Shown here piece after piece: positions 7,250 through 15,031 of a DNA stretch of 45,632 bases. The stretch spans positions 1-45,632 of the IMG/VR virus record IMGVR_UViG_3300028490_000014. One strand, written 5' to 3'. The translations under genes and the position numbers were made by a program. The notes below the pieces were generated by a model. That model searched no databases and had not been told where the DNA came from. It was given only the letters and a program-made list of their open reading frames with translations. Each line of letters begins with the position of its first letter. Within the stretch, counting starts at the first letter, position 1. This DNA is from a virus.

Positions 7250-8976
7250 GCTACATTCCTTGGGTTGGCGTCAAAATTAAGACACGCATTATCTATAAGA
7301 TAATATATAAGCTCACTTGCATCTCCACGTACTGCAGACTTAGTGAACCATTTATTTAGTCCATTCGTATAGGACAGTGCTAGTGCAGGGTTCTTCTTAA
7401 CAGCACGTTGCGTATATAGACCTATGACTTCTATACCATGTGCCTTCATGTCTTTCTGGTCTATATGCCCATCAGTAAGCTGTCCATCTGTTAATGCTAC
7501 ATTATAGTCTGCATGCTGTAATTCTTTCCATCGTAGACCCATGGTGTGCCTAAATCCTTCTCCACCGTTATGTGCAGATAATTTAGGTAGCAACTTTGGA
7601 TTAATAGGAAGCTTCATTATAGCAGATGCTCCACTTGCACTAAGCATAAGATTGCCAGATACGACTCCTCGTAGAGCAAGTTTATTGATACAATTAATCA
7701 CGTCTATTGCATCATCTATGTGGTATCCATTCATAGAGCCACTTGTATCTAAAATCAGATTCAACTCAAGATGTTTACCTCCTAGAGGTACTTTTGACTT
7801 ATATATATTGTCACTAAGTTCACTAACCAGTGCTCTTGTATTTAGTCTCTTGGATGGGTTCTGTGATACCCGTGTACCAATACGACCAGCTAGTGTGTCA
7901 TATAGAGCATCAGCCAAGGTGGTCATCTTCATGTCACGTTTATTCCATCCATCCATGTCTATACTGCGATAATCACTAAAGAAGTAATCCTTGGTTGTTT
8001 TAGTCATGTCACCTAATTCAAGTGTGTCATTCTCACCTTGGAACTCCTCGTCTTCCTCTTTTGGCTTATCTACAAAATCAGGGTCAGTATTGGCTTCCAT
8101 TTTTCCATGTCCAACCTTTGATGCTTCGTTTGAGTCCTTCTCGTATGGCTCGTTTACTCTTCTATAGTATGTATTAGTAGTACTGCTTTGTTTATCTAGC
8201 ATACCAGCCAAGTCTTCCACTGTATTATGTTTGTATACTAAATCACCAAAGTCAATATTCATTTGTGAACCAAGACTGTCTGCCCAATTATTATAATTAG
8301 ACCTTGCTTTGCCCATAGTGGTCAATCTATCTAGCATGGACTTACCCCATGTACTGTCTGGTGTACTACCATTTGTGATAGAAGTACATAAGTCCATAAA
8401 GTCATTTGTTGCTGGGAAAACCTCTGCTGTACCACTTGGAACATGACATCCGTGAATGATTTGCTGTGCAGCAACAAGTGTATGACTAAGCATCTCTCTT
8501 GCGATATTCACTTTTTCTATGGGAAAATCTGGGTCATTAGGAGTACTTCCACTAACGATATCTTTAGCCTTACTATTCATGGCACTAACATCACATCTTT
8601 TTCTGATACTGTCACGGTCGCTACGTGCTACATATGCACCTCTCATAAGTTTCTTGAATCTATCATCACGCTCATCTATAGGTAGAGCCTCCAAGTGTTC
8701 CTCCATAGCTAGGCTATTTACATATATTTTACCATGGTTATTACTGGAATGATATGCAACAGGGGCCTCTATGCCTTCTATGTTCGTCCCCTCAATAGAG
8801 AGATTCGTACTCGTATTGTGTTTAAGACCCTTCACCTTCGTGAACGGACTAAATCCATTTAATACCATATCCACATTGGATTTGGATATAAGCTTCTTAT
8901 AACGCTGATTGACACCCATCCCTGCGTATCTATCAACGTATCCGTGATCTATATCACCGAATAGGTTGAATTGCAT
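7246..8976 (-). CDS. VWA-domain protein, MoxR partner
   Basis: A 576-aa protein whose C-terminal third is a von Willebrand A domain with a MIDAS motif LDTSGSMNG (DxSxS) near residue 408, and a later TDGQLTDG carrying the downstream MIDAS Asp. The middle has a strongly acidic, Asp/Glu-rich linker (about 300-330). VWA proteins paired with a MoxR ATPase, as in CobS/CobT-like or NorQ/NorD-like pairs, act as metal-insertion or complex-remodelling chaperones; such pairs are known from several phages but their phage role is unknown. It starts at the stop of the MoxR gene with a one-base overlap. Confidence 0.8.
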   Translation of the reverse strand: MQFNLFGDIDHGYVDRYAGMGVNQRYKKLISKSNVDMVLNGFSPFTKVKGLKHNTSTNLSIEGTNIEGIEAPVAYHSSNNHGKIYVNSLAMEEHLEALPIDERDDRFKKLMRGAYVARSDRDSIRKRCDVSAMNSKAKDIVSGSTPNDPDFPIEKVNIAREMLSHTLVAAQQIIHGCHVPSGTAEVFPATNDFMDLCTSITNGSTPDSTWGKSMLDRLTTMGKARSNYNNWADSLGSQMNIDFGDLVYKHNTVEDLAGMLDKQSSTTNTYYRRVNEPYEKDSNEASKVGHGKMEANTDPDFVDKPKEEDEEFQGENDTLELGDMTKTTKDYFFSDYRSIDMDGWNKRDMKMTTLADALYDTLAGRIGTRVSQNPSKRLNTRALVSELSDNIYKSKVPLGGKHLELNLILDTSGSMNGYHIDDAIDVINCINKLALRGVVSGNLMLSASGASAIMKLPINPKLLPKLSAHNGGEGFRHTMGLRWKELQHADYNVALTDGQLTDGHIDQKDMKAHGIEVIGLYTQRAVKKNPALALSYTNGLNKWFTKSAVRGDASELIYYLIDNACLNFDANPRNVA

Positions 8977-11106
8977 TACGCTAACTCCTTCTCAATGATA
9001 CCCTCAATGATACTGCTTTGCGTTTCATTTGGGTACCCATTTTGGTCATCTGTACACCATGTTGGGATTAGGTCTAAAGCAGCTTCCATAAGGTCATCTT
9101 TCTCAGAGAACTCTAAAATCTCAGCCAAGTGACGTAGGTTGATTAGCTTAGTAAGCTCTCCCGATTCCTTTAGTATATTGAATGACTTATATAGACCCAT
9201 CAGTTTCTTAACCATCTTTTTGTCATGTCCATACTCTTTTGCCTTGGTTGCCAATATAGCAGCCATCTCTTTATCACCAGTGGTCTTAACAATGATACGG
9301 AATCTATCAGCTAGAGCCTCATCTACCTGGTCTACTGCGTATCCTGCACCTGCATTTGTAGTACCTACTACCCATAGCATATCTTTTGGCACTGTAAGCT
9401 TCTCAACACTTGCTATTGAGCGTCCATGCTCATCCACTTCAACACTATCTGCTTGGTTGGTGTCAAGAACAAAGTTCCCAGAACAGTCAGGTGAAATAGC
9501 TCCAACCAAGACATTTAGCTCACGCTTCGGTATTCTTAATGTCTCATCGATAAACAAGATTGTCTTTTTCCCCTTGGCTGCATTCCTAAATGCTTGTGTT
9601 AGTGGTCCATCTTTCCATACCAGGTTTCCACTATCAGTCTTAATATAGTAACCCAATAAGTCAGTTGCCTCCATACCTTCGTGTCCTCTAATATCTACAG
9701 AGTCTATATCAACAGACATATCAGCAATCATTTTAGTAACCATGTATGTCTTACCCTTTATGTTCTACAGCCCTCGTTACTTGGCTGTACGTTCTCTTAT
9801 GAAACTGCTATACGTTCAACCGTATAGAACAGACTATATCTTCTTCCGTATTTTGTAAGAACATTCTCTGCATTGATTATGAAACAAATGGTCTTTTCGC
9901 TTAATCGCCTTATTACCACAGTCACATATGCATTCAAATGTACCACGATGTCCATATGTTATTACAGATAGCACTAGAAGCTTTCCGTGTTTACTATTTA
10001 TCATAGCATCCATTTTAGCCCTAGCTTTTGACATTCTTTGGACTGTTGAGTTTATTTTCATATTCTCACTTCGTCCTGCTGCCATTGAGTGACGCATATT
10101 CTCTGACCCCGTTACCCATTCTAGGTTACTCACTTGGTTGTTTTCACCATTTGAGTCCTTGTGGTTTACCTGCTCTTTGCCTTTTGCACTCGGTATATAA
10201 GCTTGTGCTACCAAACGATGGACTTGAAATCTCCTAACTATCCCATTCTTTGATAACGATACCCTACGATAACTCGTATGGTTACGCTTAATAACCTCCT
10301 GCTTCAGCCACCTACTAGGTTTGCCATCTGTCGGAGTAGAGAACACTTGTCCCTCTTCTGTAATTTTATATAGACCTTCATAGTCTTTTATGTCTTTCAT
10401 TGTCTTTCCTTTTTTTTCAAATTATACCCTTTTAGGTATTAAAGGAAAGACATACGGAGCACACTACTTCCATCCACTTGGATGTACGAGCCAATTGCTC
10501 TAGTCGTTGCACCTTACCTTATTATCGGTCTTGGCTCAGGATTACCTGTTCTAGGCTTCCCCTGAATTCAATGTGTTTTATTTAGAGAGCTTACGCTGCA
10601 ATGGTGGCAATATGTAAAAAACCACCTTTTTCACCCTTTAGCAAGATGTGCTTCTTAAAGAAGTACTTAGCAAGCTTACCATCGGCAGAAGCTCCAGATG
10701 TACCTGCACGCATCTTATCGATTTGCTCAAGCATGACATCATACATCTTTTTGATTTCATCTTCATCAGCCTTTGTTGGTGTATAGCTAAACCAATTTTC
10801 TGTATCCACCTGATTGTTACTATTCATAATAGACTGTCTTACACTATCAGCCTTAGCAGGAGGGATTCCCTCTACTATTGCATCAATATGTTCATTGATG
10901 GTTGCATCGCTCATACTGTGGCTGCTAGATAGTATTCCTGGTACAGTATCAATAGCAACACTGTCTCCATTATAATAATATACGTTACGATTTGGGCTTG
11001 TTGTCATAGCGAATGGTGCTGAACTCGCTGATGCACTTTCTGTTAATATCATTGCTATTACTAATTTACCTGTGCTGTCTAATGTTACACTTTGTACTTT
11101 ATTCAT
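8976..11106 (-). CDS. MoxR/CobS-like AAA+ ATPase, split by a group I intron (join of two exons)
   Basis: The gene is in two exons: 10621-11106 (162 codons) and 8976-9755 (259 codons plus stop), giving 421 aa. The first exon ends inside the P-loop (LLKGEKGG) and the second begins GKTYMVTKMIAD, so the join gives G-E-K-G-G-G-K-T, a perfect GxxxxGKT at about 158-165. Walker B is ILFIDE (about 228-233), with ATDLLGYY and GPLTQAF before it and DEALADRFR (sensor/Arg-finger region) after it. These are MoxR-type features. Without splicing each half would be non-functional. It is followed directly by its VWA partner. Target unknown. Confidence 0.85.
9834..10400 (-). CDS. Intron-encoded HNH homing endonuclease (NUMOD4-HNH)
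   Basis: A 188-aa protein starting MKDIKDYEGLYKITEEGQVF, the NUMOD4 DNA-binding module, followed by an HNH core (VHRLVAQAYIP, QVNHKDSNGENNQVSNLEWV) at about 55-100 and a C-terminal Cys cluster (CICDCGNK...CRECSYK), probably a zinc ribbon. It is the mobility enzyme of the group I intron, and its stop codon lies within the S element. TATAAT at 10421-10426 sits 20 nt before the start, so it can be expressed independently of the host gene. Confidence 0.9.
   Translation of the reverse strand: MKDIKDYEGLYKITEEGQVFSTPTDGKPSRWLKQEVIKRNHTSYRRVSLSKNGIVRRFQVHRLVAQAYIPSAKGKEQVNHKDSNGENNQVSNLEWVTGSENMRHSMAAGRSENMKINSTVQRMSKARAKMDAMINSKHGKLLVLSVITYGHRGTFECICDCGNKAIKRKDHLFHNQCRECSYKIRKKI
10421..10426 (-). 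promoter_or_regulatory. TATAAT box before the intron HNH gene
   Basis: A perfect -10 hexamer (AGGGTATAATTTG) on the minus strand lies 20 nt upstream of the HNH start, just enough for a leader holding the AAAGGAAAG ribosome-binding site. No strong -35 is seen. Two other mobile-type genes in this genome have the same arrangement. Confidence 0.45.
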
Positions 11107-11173
11107 TTAATTCTCCTTGGAATGTTATTGAATCTTATTTGGTTTATATCTCTGGGCTGTCTACACATTAGTA

Positions 11174-11193
11174 CAACCAAGTAACCTTGGCTG
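11174..11193. terminator. Hairpin built from two CTTGGNTG motifs
   Basis: CAACCAAG, loop TAAC, CTTGGCTG: two oppositely oriented copies of the genome-wide 8-mer form an 8-bp stem (one G-T pair) with a 4-nt loop. It lies just beyond the stop of the zinc-ribbon gene (11200) and before the MoxR start region. No T-run follows, so termination is only suggested by position. Confidence 0.45.
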
Positions 11194-11199
11194 CACTCT

Positions 11200-11664
11200 C
11201 TATAGAACACCTAGTCCCTCAAAATGTAGTTTACCTCTAGTGGTAAATTTACTTGATATTGGGTCTCCATGCTTTTTTGCTTTGCTCTCAACTAATCCAT
11301 GTCTCTTAGCTAGGTTGTATTCTTTTCGTGTACAGCTCTGCCTCTTTACTGCAGCTACTTTTCGTTCCTCTCTACAGTGAGTACAGTATGTACATCCTTT
11401 ACGAGTAACACTGTTGTCGCATGTCTTGCACCTATTCTTCTTGGCTGGCTCTGCAATAATAGCCCTACATGCCTCACAGTGGTATCGCATTTTAGGCTCA
11501 CACACAGTCTCATGACATCTTCTACATGTCTTAGGTTCAAGTGATCGATTCTCCCAATACTCCTTATTTAGAGCAGCCCTTCTTTCTAGCATACATTTGT
11601 CACTACAAAACTTCTTCCTATTTAGGTCGTATATTGGTTGCTCACATAATTTACAGTTTCTCAT
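11200..11664 (-). CDS. Zinc-ribbon protein with many CxxC pairs
   Basis: A 154-aa basic protein with at least five Cys-pair units: CKLCEQ, CSDKC, CRRCHETVC, YHCEAC, CKTCDN, CTYCTHC. The pattern points to several zinc-binding knuckles and a DNA- or RNA-binding role, possibly related to HNH or homing-endonuclease zinc ribbons. No HNH core is visible after the fingers (the C-terminus is YNLAKRHGLVESKAKKHGDP). It has a ribosome-binding site AAAGGA before the ATG and a long structured leader upstream. Function not identified. Confidence 0.65.
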   Translation of the reverse strand: MRNCKLCEQPIYDLNRKKFCSDKCMLERRAALNKEYWENRSLEPKTCRRCHETVCEPKMRYHCEACRAIIAEPAKKNRCKTCDNSVTRKGCTYCTHCREERKVAAVKRQSCTRKEYNLAKRHGLVESKAKKHGDPISSKFTTRGKLHFEGLGVL

Positions 11665-12031
11665 ATCAATCCTTTATTTTATTGTCACTACACAGAAGTC
11701 GATAATTCCTTTTCAACCTCTGTGTACTGATAACAGTTGTGGGATACCCTCCCACTGTACCTATTAAGGCTCTAATTTTATCCGATAAACTTACATAGCA
11801 TTATGTATTGTTTATTTGGTGAGGTACTCATAAACCAATAAAGACATACCTCCATTGTGTGACTAATTCAATAGTCTATACTCCAATGCATTTTAGTGTC
11901 TTGTGTGACAAACACTCACCAATAGACTCAGGAGTGCAATCCTATGTGAGTCTATCAGTCAATATAATGATGCTCAACTGTTATGCTGAGAGATTTTCGA
12001 GATGATTTTTGGAAGGGTTTACTCCCAATTA
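11665..12031. other. Structured intergenic region without a convincing gene
   Basis: This 367-nt stretch would be the leader of the zinc-ribbon gene. It contains a perfect 9-bp inverted repeat, ATAGACTCA (11922-11930) with TGAGTCTAT (11947-11955), a further GAGGTA/TACCTC dyad around 11821-11854, and no CTTGGNTG motif. I see no reading frame of useful length. It is a candidate regulatory RNA leader. Confidence 0.4.
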
Positions 12032-12157
12032 CTACCGTAGGGTAGCCAATATCCATACAGCACATATAATAGTTCCACCTGCTATCCAACCAAAGGTTGT
12101 AATTGCATCTGCTTGTATCTGTGCTATCTCAATAGCTGTATTATTTAAGTCACTCAT
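12032..12157 (-). CDS. Single-pass membrane micro-protein (41 aa), paralogue A
   Basis: MSDLNNTAIEIAQIQADAIT followed by a hydrophobic segment (about 22-39, WIAGGTIICAVWILA) and a basic end. Its ATG overlaps the TGA of the gene upstream (12154-12378). It shares DLNxTAIxIAxxQxD with the product of 12849-12974, so the two are paralogues. Confidence 0.65.
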   Translation of the reverse strand: MSDLNNTAIEIAQIQADAITTFGWIAGGTIICAVWILATLR

Positions 12158-12378
12158 TTAATCTCTCTTAGGTAGAACCAACAATCATTAATATCATAAG
12201 GCTCTATTCTTCCCTTGTTATCTCTTACCATAGATAAGTCAATCTTGGGGTTATCCATATAATCATCTGCTTTCATAGCACTAAGTAATTCTGCGTCTGT
12301 TGGTTCATGTTTCCACGCAGTGATGTAATACTCTCCATGCTGCTCATAGTCATTTACCATCATTGTTAGCACAAACAT
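12154..12378 (-). CDS. Hypothetical protein (74 aa)
   Basis: Starts MFVLTMMVNDYEQHGEYYIT. Small, acidic, Asp/Tyr/Trp-rich, with the mixed beta pattern of many early phage proteins of unknown role. It overlaps both neighbours by 1-4 nt in a chain of coupled genes. Confidence 0.6.
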   Translation of the reverse strand: MFVLTMMVNDYEQHGEYYITAWKHEPTDAELLSAMKADDYMDNPKIDLSMVRDNKGRIEPYDINDCWFYLREIK

Positions 12379-12647
12379 TACTTCTTAACCTGCCCTAGTT
12401 CAGTATCATAAAACAAGTCAGTACATACAGGAGCAAACTTCTCTTCATCATTCATTGTATATCTAACCACTAATCCAATACCATGACTACACATAACTCT
12501 ATCATCAGTACCTAGTACTAGTACTTGTGTACCTCCGTTAGCTTCTATAAACTTCTTAGCTTGATTGTGTTGGTGATAGCCTAAACCAAACAATAATGCA
12601 CCTATTATTACTACAATTCCTACTACCCACTTTAGTACTTTAATCAT
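12378..12647 (-). CDS. Membrane-anchored small protein (89 aa)
   Basis: An N-terminal hydrophobic segment (VLKWVVGIVVIIGALLFGLG, about 4-23) anchors or exports a soluble C-terminal domain of about 60 residues with two Cys (VMCSHG, PVCTD). It could be periplasmic, with a disulfide. Function unknown. A short gap separates it from the next gene upstream. Confidence 0.65.
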   Translation of the reverse strand: MIKVLKWVVGIVVIIGALLFGLGYHQHNQAKKFIEANGGTQVLVLGTDDRVMCSHGIGLVVRYTMNDEEKFAPVCTDLFYDTELGQVKK

Positions 12648-12651
12648 CTTC

Positions 12652-12849
12652 TTATCCTTTTACTAGTTGATATGTAGCCACTATCACTACAGCTATGGTT
12701 AATACCAAGATTGCTGTAGTAGCCCATCTGATGTGCTTTTCTTGTCTATCGTGAATAGCTAACTGTCTTTCCATTTCTAGGTCGTTCATGTTATCTATGT
12801 AGTCAAGATACTCTGCTACTTCCATCTGTGTATGCTTTGGCTTATCCAT
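12652..12849 (-). CDS. C-terminally anchored small membrane protein (65 aa)
   Basis: A charged N-terminal helix (MDKPKHTQMEVAEYLDYIDN) is followed by a single C-terminal membrane segment (about 43-61, TTAILVLTIAVVIVATY). The ATG shares a base with the TAA of the gene upstream (TAATG). Function unknown; it belongs to the membrane micro-protein cluster. Confidence 0.65.
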   Translation of the reverse strand: MDKPKHTQMEVAEYLDYIDNMNDLEMERQLAIHDRQEKHIRWATTAILVLTIAVVIVATYQLVKG

Positions 12850-12974
12850 TATTTACACCTCAGTAAAAATCCTAATACAGTCACAACTCCAAGTATCAAT
12901 GCGATACCTATTGTAGTGTCCTGTTGTGTGTTGGCTATATATATAGCTGTGTGGTTTAGGTCGTATGCTTCCAT
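12849..12974 (-). CDS. Single-pass membrane micro-protein (41 aa), paralogue B
   Basis: MEAYDLNHTAIYIANTQQDT followed by a membrane segment (about 22-38) and CK at the end. It is the sister of the 12032-12157 product (shared DLNxTAIxIAxxQxD). TAATG and TGATG overlaps with both neighbours show tight coupling. Too short for most gene callers, but coupling and paralogy support it. Confidence 0.65.
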   Translation of the reverse strand: MEAYDLNHTAIYIANTQQDTTIGIALILGVVTVLGFLLRCK

Positions 12975-13438
12975 CACGACCCTAGTTCTTTTAGTATCTT
13001 AGCTTTCACCTCATCAGGTATTTTATCCATGGATAATTCAGTTTGCTTACCATTCTTGTCTACACCCATAATTTTCATAGATGTCTCTGGTTCCAACTCT
13101 GTGATATATCTCCCTGTAGTCATTTTAGCCCATACCATTATTGATTGCTCGTCAAGTGCATTCTTTAGTATATACTCAACAAAGTACGATTGTTTTCCAA
13201 ATGCTTTAGTATCAACCTCATCTGGACCTACTCCTAGTGCGATAGTAGACAATAGTGACTCTGCGAATGCTGTACGTTTAGCATGGTGAATCTTCTTCTC
13301 GTCATCACGTCTATCTCTAGTCAATGCGTTCATCAATGACATTAATGCTCTAAGCATACTAGTATCCTTGGCTGGTGCATCTGCAAATATCTCGTCAAAT
13401 TCTTCTCTGTTGTGGTGTATTTTATATGTTAATTTCAT
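12974..13438 (-). CDS. Hypothetical early protein (154 aa)
   Basis: A soluble, helix-rich protein starting MKLTYKIHHNREEFDEIFAD with a basic patch TRDRRDDEKKIHHAKR and a C-terminal VKAKILKELG. No domain recognised. It overlaps the genes on both sides by one codon or less, in the same operon as the membrane micro-proteins. Confidence 0.65.
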   Translation of the reverse strand: MKLTYKIHHNREEFDEIFADAPAKDTSMLRALMSLMNALTRDRRDDEKKIHHAKRTAFAESLLSTIALGVGPDEVDTKAFGKQSYFVEYILKNALDEQSIMVWAKMTTGRYITELEPETSMKIMGVDKNGKQTELSMDKIPDEVKAKILKELGS

Positions 13439-13662
13439 TACGCAACCTTTATTGATAGTGTAGATACATCAGTACTTAGTGACTTAATCCAAGGCTTTAG
13501 GTCTCCCATAAACGTGTCAAATCCACTCTGTTTCAATACTTTCTCATACAAGTATGGATTCTTTGTATCAGCATCTTGTACTTCTAGTAATACTCTTACT
13601 GCTTCATAGTGTTCTGTGTTTGCCCAATTCTTTTTTACTTCATTCATAATTTTATCCTCCAT
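13438..13662 (-). CDS. Small paralogous protein (WANxEHYE family), copy 1
   Basis: The open frame starts at 13662 but the real start is probably the ATG at 13647 (MNEVKKNWANTEHYEAVRVL), because the same beginning is seen in the paralogue at 15032-15241. Shared features are WANxEHYE, a Tyr-rich middle and LKxWxKS near the end. Function unknown. The duplicated gene flanks a block of micro-proteins. Confidence 0.65.
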   Translation of the reverse strand: MEDKIMNEVKKNWANTEHYEAVRVLLEVQDADTKNPYLYEKVLKQSGFDTFMGDLKPWIKSLSTDVSTLSIKVA

Positions 13663-13733
13663 GGATATTTATACGTGTTTTCTTTAAGTAGCATTCCCTC
13701 TAACCAACGAAGAGTCCATTAACTCCTCGATGC

Positions 13734-13859
13734 TTAGTTTCTCAATATAGCCCACAGTATTACAATAGACCATATGGATACAGTGCCCCATATAGCCCAC
13801 TTACCTGTCTTGGCACTATTTGCAGCACCCATTCGTGTGAAATAGTTAGTTTCTCTCAT
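13734..13859 (-). CDS. Membrane micro-protein (41 aa)
   Basis: MRETNYFTRMGAANSAKTGK followed by a Trp-rich hydrophobic segment (about 21-38, WAIWGTVSIWSIVILWAIL). Its ATG shares a base with the TAA of 13859-13975 (TAATG). Function unknown. The Gly-Lys head and tryptophans at both membrane faces look holin- or inhibitor-like, but that is only a guess. Confidence 0.55.
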   Translation of the reverse strand: MRETNYFTRMGAANSAKTGKWAIWGTVSIWSIVILWAILRN

Positions 13860-13975
13860 TAATATGTTACCGTAAAGGTTTCACCATCACAAACTACGAC
13901 ACCATTGCCATAGTCGATACAGGTACCTGCACTCGCCATTGATGCAATAAGCACCATCATAATCACTATTTTCAT
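13859..13975 (-). CDS. Small exported protein with signal peptide (38 aa)
   Basis: MKIVIMMVLIASMASA is a typical cleavable signal peptide with an ASA-G site, leaving a mature peptide of about 22 residues that holds two Cys (GTCIDYGNGVVVCDGETF). It is probably periplasmic, perhaps disulfide-bonded. It overlaps both neighbours (ATGA and TAATG). Confidence 0.6.
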   Translation of the reverse strand: MKIVIMMVLIASMASAGTCIDYGNGVVVCDGETFTVTY

Positions 13976-14064
13976 TTAAAACTCCTTCTCATTTGTATTC
14001 TAGCACGTCTAGCTTTGTCATCACGCTCTTTTAGCTTATCTAGCCATTGACTTCTATACTTCAT
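13972..14064 (-). CDS. Very small basic protein (30 aa)
   Basis: MKYRSQWLDKLKERDDKARR and a basic tail. It is coupled to the exported micro-protein downstream (ATGA) and overlaps the gene upstream by 11 nt. At this size it is supported only by coupling and by coding without gaps in the cluster. Confidence 0.4.
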   Translation of the reverse strand: MKYRSQWLDKLKERDDKARRARIQMRRSFK

Positions 14065-14215
14065 CATCAAACCTTCTCATTCTCTCATCTAGCTCTTCTT
14101 TGAAAGCTTTTTCTAGCTCTCTCTGCATTCTATATCTCATCACCATTCCTGGTACGAATAGATATAGTCCACACCCAATAAATATAATCCATAACGCTAT
14201 CTTTATAATTTCCAT
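14054..14215 (-). CDS. Membrane-anchored micro-protein (53 aa)
   Basis: MEIIKIALWIIFIGCGLYLF is an N-terminal membrane segment, followed by a strongly charged helix (YRMQRELEKAFKEELDERMR). I chose 14215 because GGAG lies 6 nt before it; an in-frame ATG at 14221 is too close to the ribosome-binding site. The shape (TM plus charged helix) resembles inner-membrane spanin-like or inhibitor proteins, without further proof. Confidence 0.6.
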   Translation of the reverse strand: MEIIKIALWIIFIGCGLYLFVPGMVMRYRMQRELEKAFKEELDERMRRFDDEV

Positions 14216-14224
14216 AATCATCTC

Positions 14225-14626
14225 CTATAATTCAAATGAATGACCAAGGTACTCATTTGAACTAGCACCCTGCATAATATCTTCAAAATTTGACCCGTAT
14301 GTATCTATTGGAGTGCTATGCATCTCTTCAATCTCAATACGAGCAAATTCTCTGATCTTAATATCTTCAAGCTGGTCATTCTCATGAGCCTTACCTGTAC
14401 CTGTAATTTGTGCCCAACGCTTAGTCATCCACGGTAATGCCTCATAGAATGGCACTTCTTGCATACTCATATGTCTTGGCTGCACACTATTGCAATACCA
14501 TAAACCACTATTAGTCTTAGCTACTACAACACTATGCATTACTTCACAATCTAATACATCACTCATATAACTCACATCACTCAAACTTACTATCATATTC
14601 TTATCTTGGTTGCTAGTTGTGCTCAT
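14225..14626 (-). CDS. Hypothetical early protein (133 aa)
   Basis: An acidic soluble protein (MSTTSNQDKNMIVSLSDVSY) with a central Trp/Met-rich part and an acidic C-terminal third. No family recognised. It is the first gene of the micro-protein operon and is preceded by a 400-nt gap. Confidence 0.6.
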   Translation of the reverse strand: MSTTSNQDKNMIVSLSDVSYMSDVLDCEVMHSVVVAKTNSGLWYCNSVQPRHMSMQEVPFYEALPWMTKRWAQITGTGKAHENDQLEDIKIREFARIEIEEMHSTPIDTYGSNFEDIMQGASSNEYLGHSFEL

Positions 14627-15005
14627 ATTTAAATCCTTTGTTTTTGATATGCGTATTTACCACACCCTGCTGAGAATAAAATTAAAGCATAAAAGTTTTT
14701 GTGTGAGGAACGAACGCAAAACCACGAAGTGGCTTGAGTTTTAGGATTTGATTTTAGTATCAGCTATTGGTGTGGTGAACTTGGCATAGCAAATACAAAA
14801 GGATTTTATTTATATGAAAGAGCTCAACTAGTGCAACCAAGATGAATATGCTCCACAACCACAATCAACAATACCCCGTGCCATTTTTTGTTCCCTCAAT
14901 CCCTCTCGCTCTTCTCCAACCCTGGCAACCAAGACTCACTCAATATCAACATCAAAATAGGCACTCTCCGTCATGACACTAAACATAGCTATAGGCTGTA
15001 TGTAA
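14627..15005. other. Non-coding gap before the micro-protein operon
   Basis: No convincing gene in this stretch. It has a small hairpin CCAC-GAA-GTGG (about 14731-14741), two CANCCAAG motifs (14834, 14927) and AT-rich promoter-like sequence near 14660-14700 for the leftward operon. No -35/-10 pair is clear enough to call. Confidence 0.4.
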
Positions 15006-15030
15006 CTTAAAAAGGAGAATTAACTCCTTT
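15006..15030 (-). terminator. Rho-independent terminator after 15032-15241
   Basis: On the minus strand AAAGGAG, loop TTAATT, CTCCTTT and two further T residues before AAG form a 7-bp hairpin with a T-run. It starts right beyond the stop of the WANxEHYE paralogue, so that small gene may be its own transcription unit. Confidence 0.65.
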
Positions 15031-15031
15031 G

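Larger units (their letters stand above)
9756..10620 (-). ncRNA. Group I self-splicing intron in the MoxR gene
   Basis: An 865-nt intron. P1 is clear: the end of exon 1, GGTGGT, pairs with GCCACC in the intron (10603-10608) with the required terminal U-G wobble. A P/Q-like element GGTAATCCTGAGCCAAG (about 10525-10545) and an R element GTGCAACGACTAGAG (about 10499-10513) lie in the 5' part; the S element AAGATATAGTC (about 9834-9845) pairs with R to make P7 in the 3' part. The intron ends in G (9756) as group I introns must. The HNH gene lies between R and S, in a peripheral loop. The subgroup was not determined. Confidence 0.9.

Noticed and set aside
10591-11106. A separate 171-aa gene ending HIATIAA
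   Set aside because: The last ten residues are read-through into the intron. The true product continues at 9755 after splicing, as P1 pairing and the restored P-loop show.
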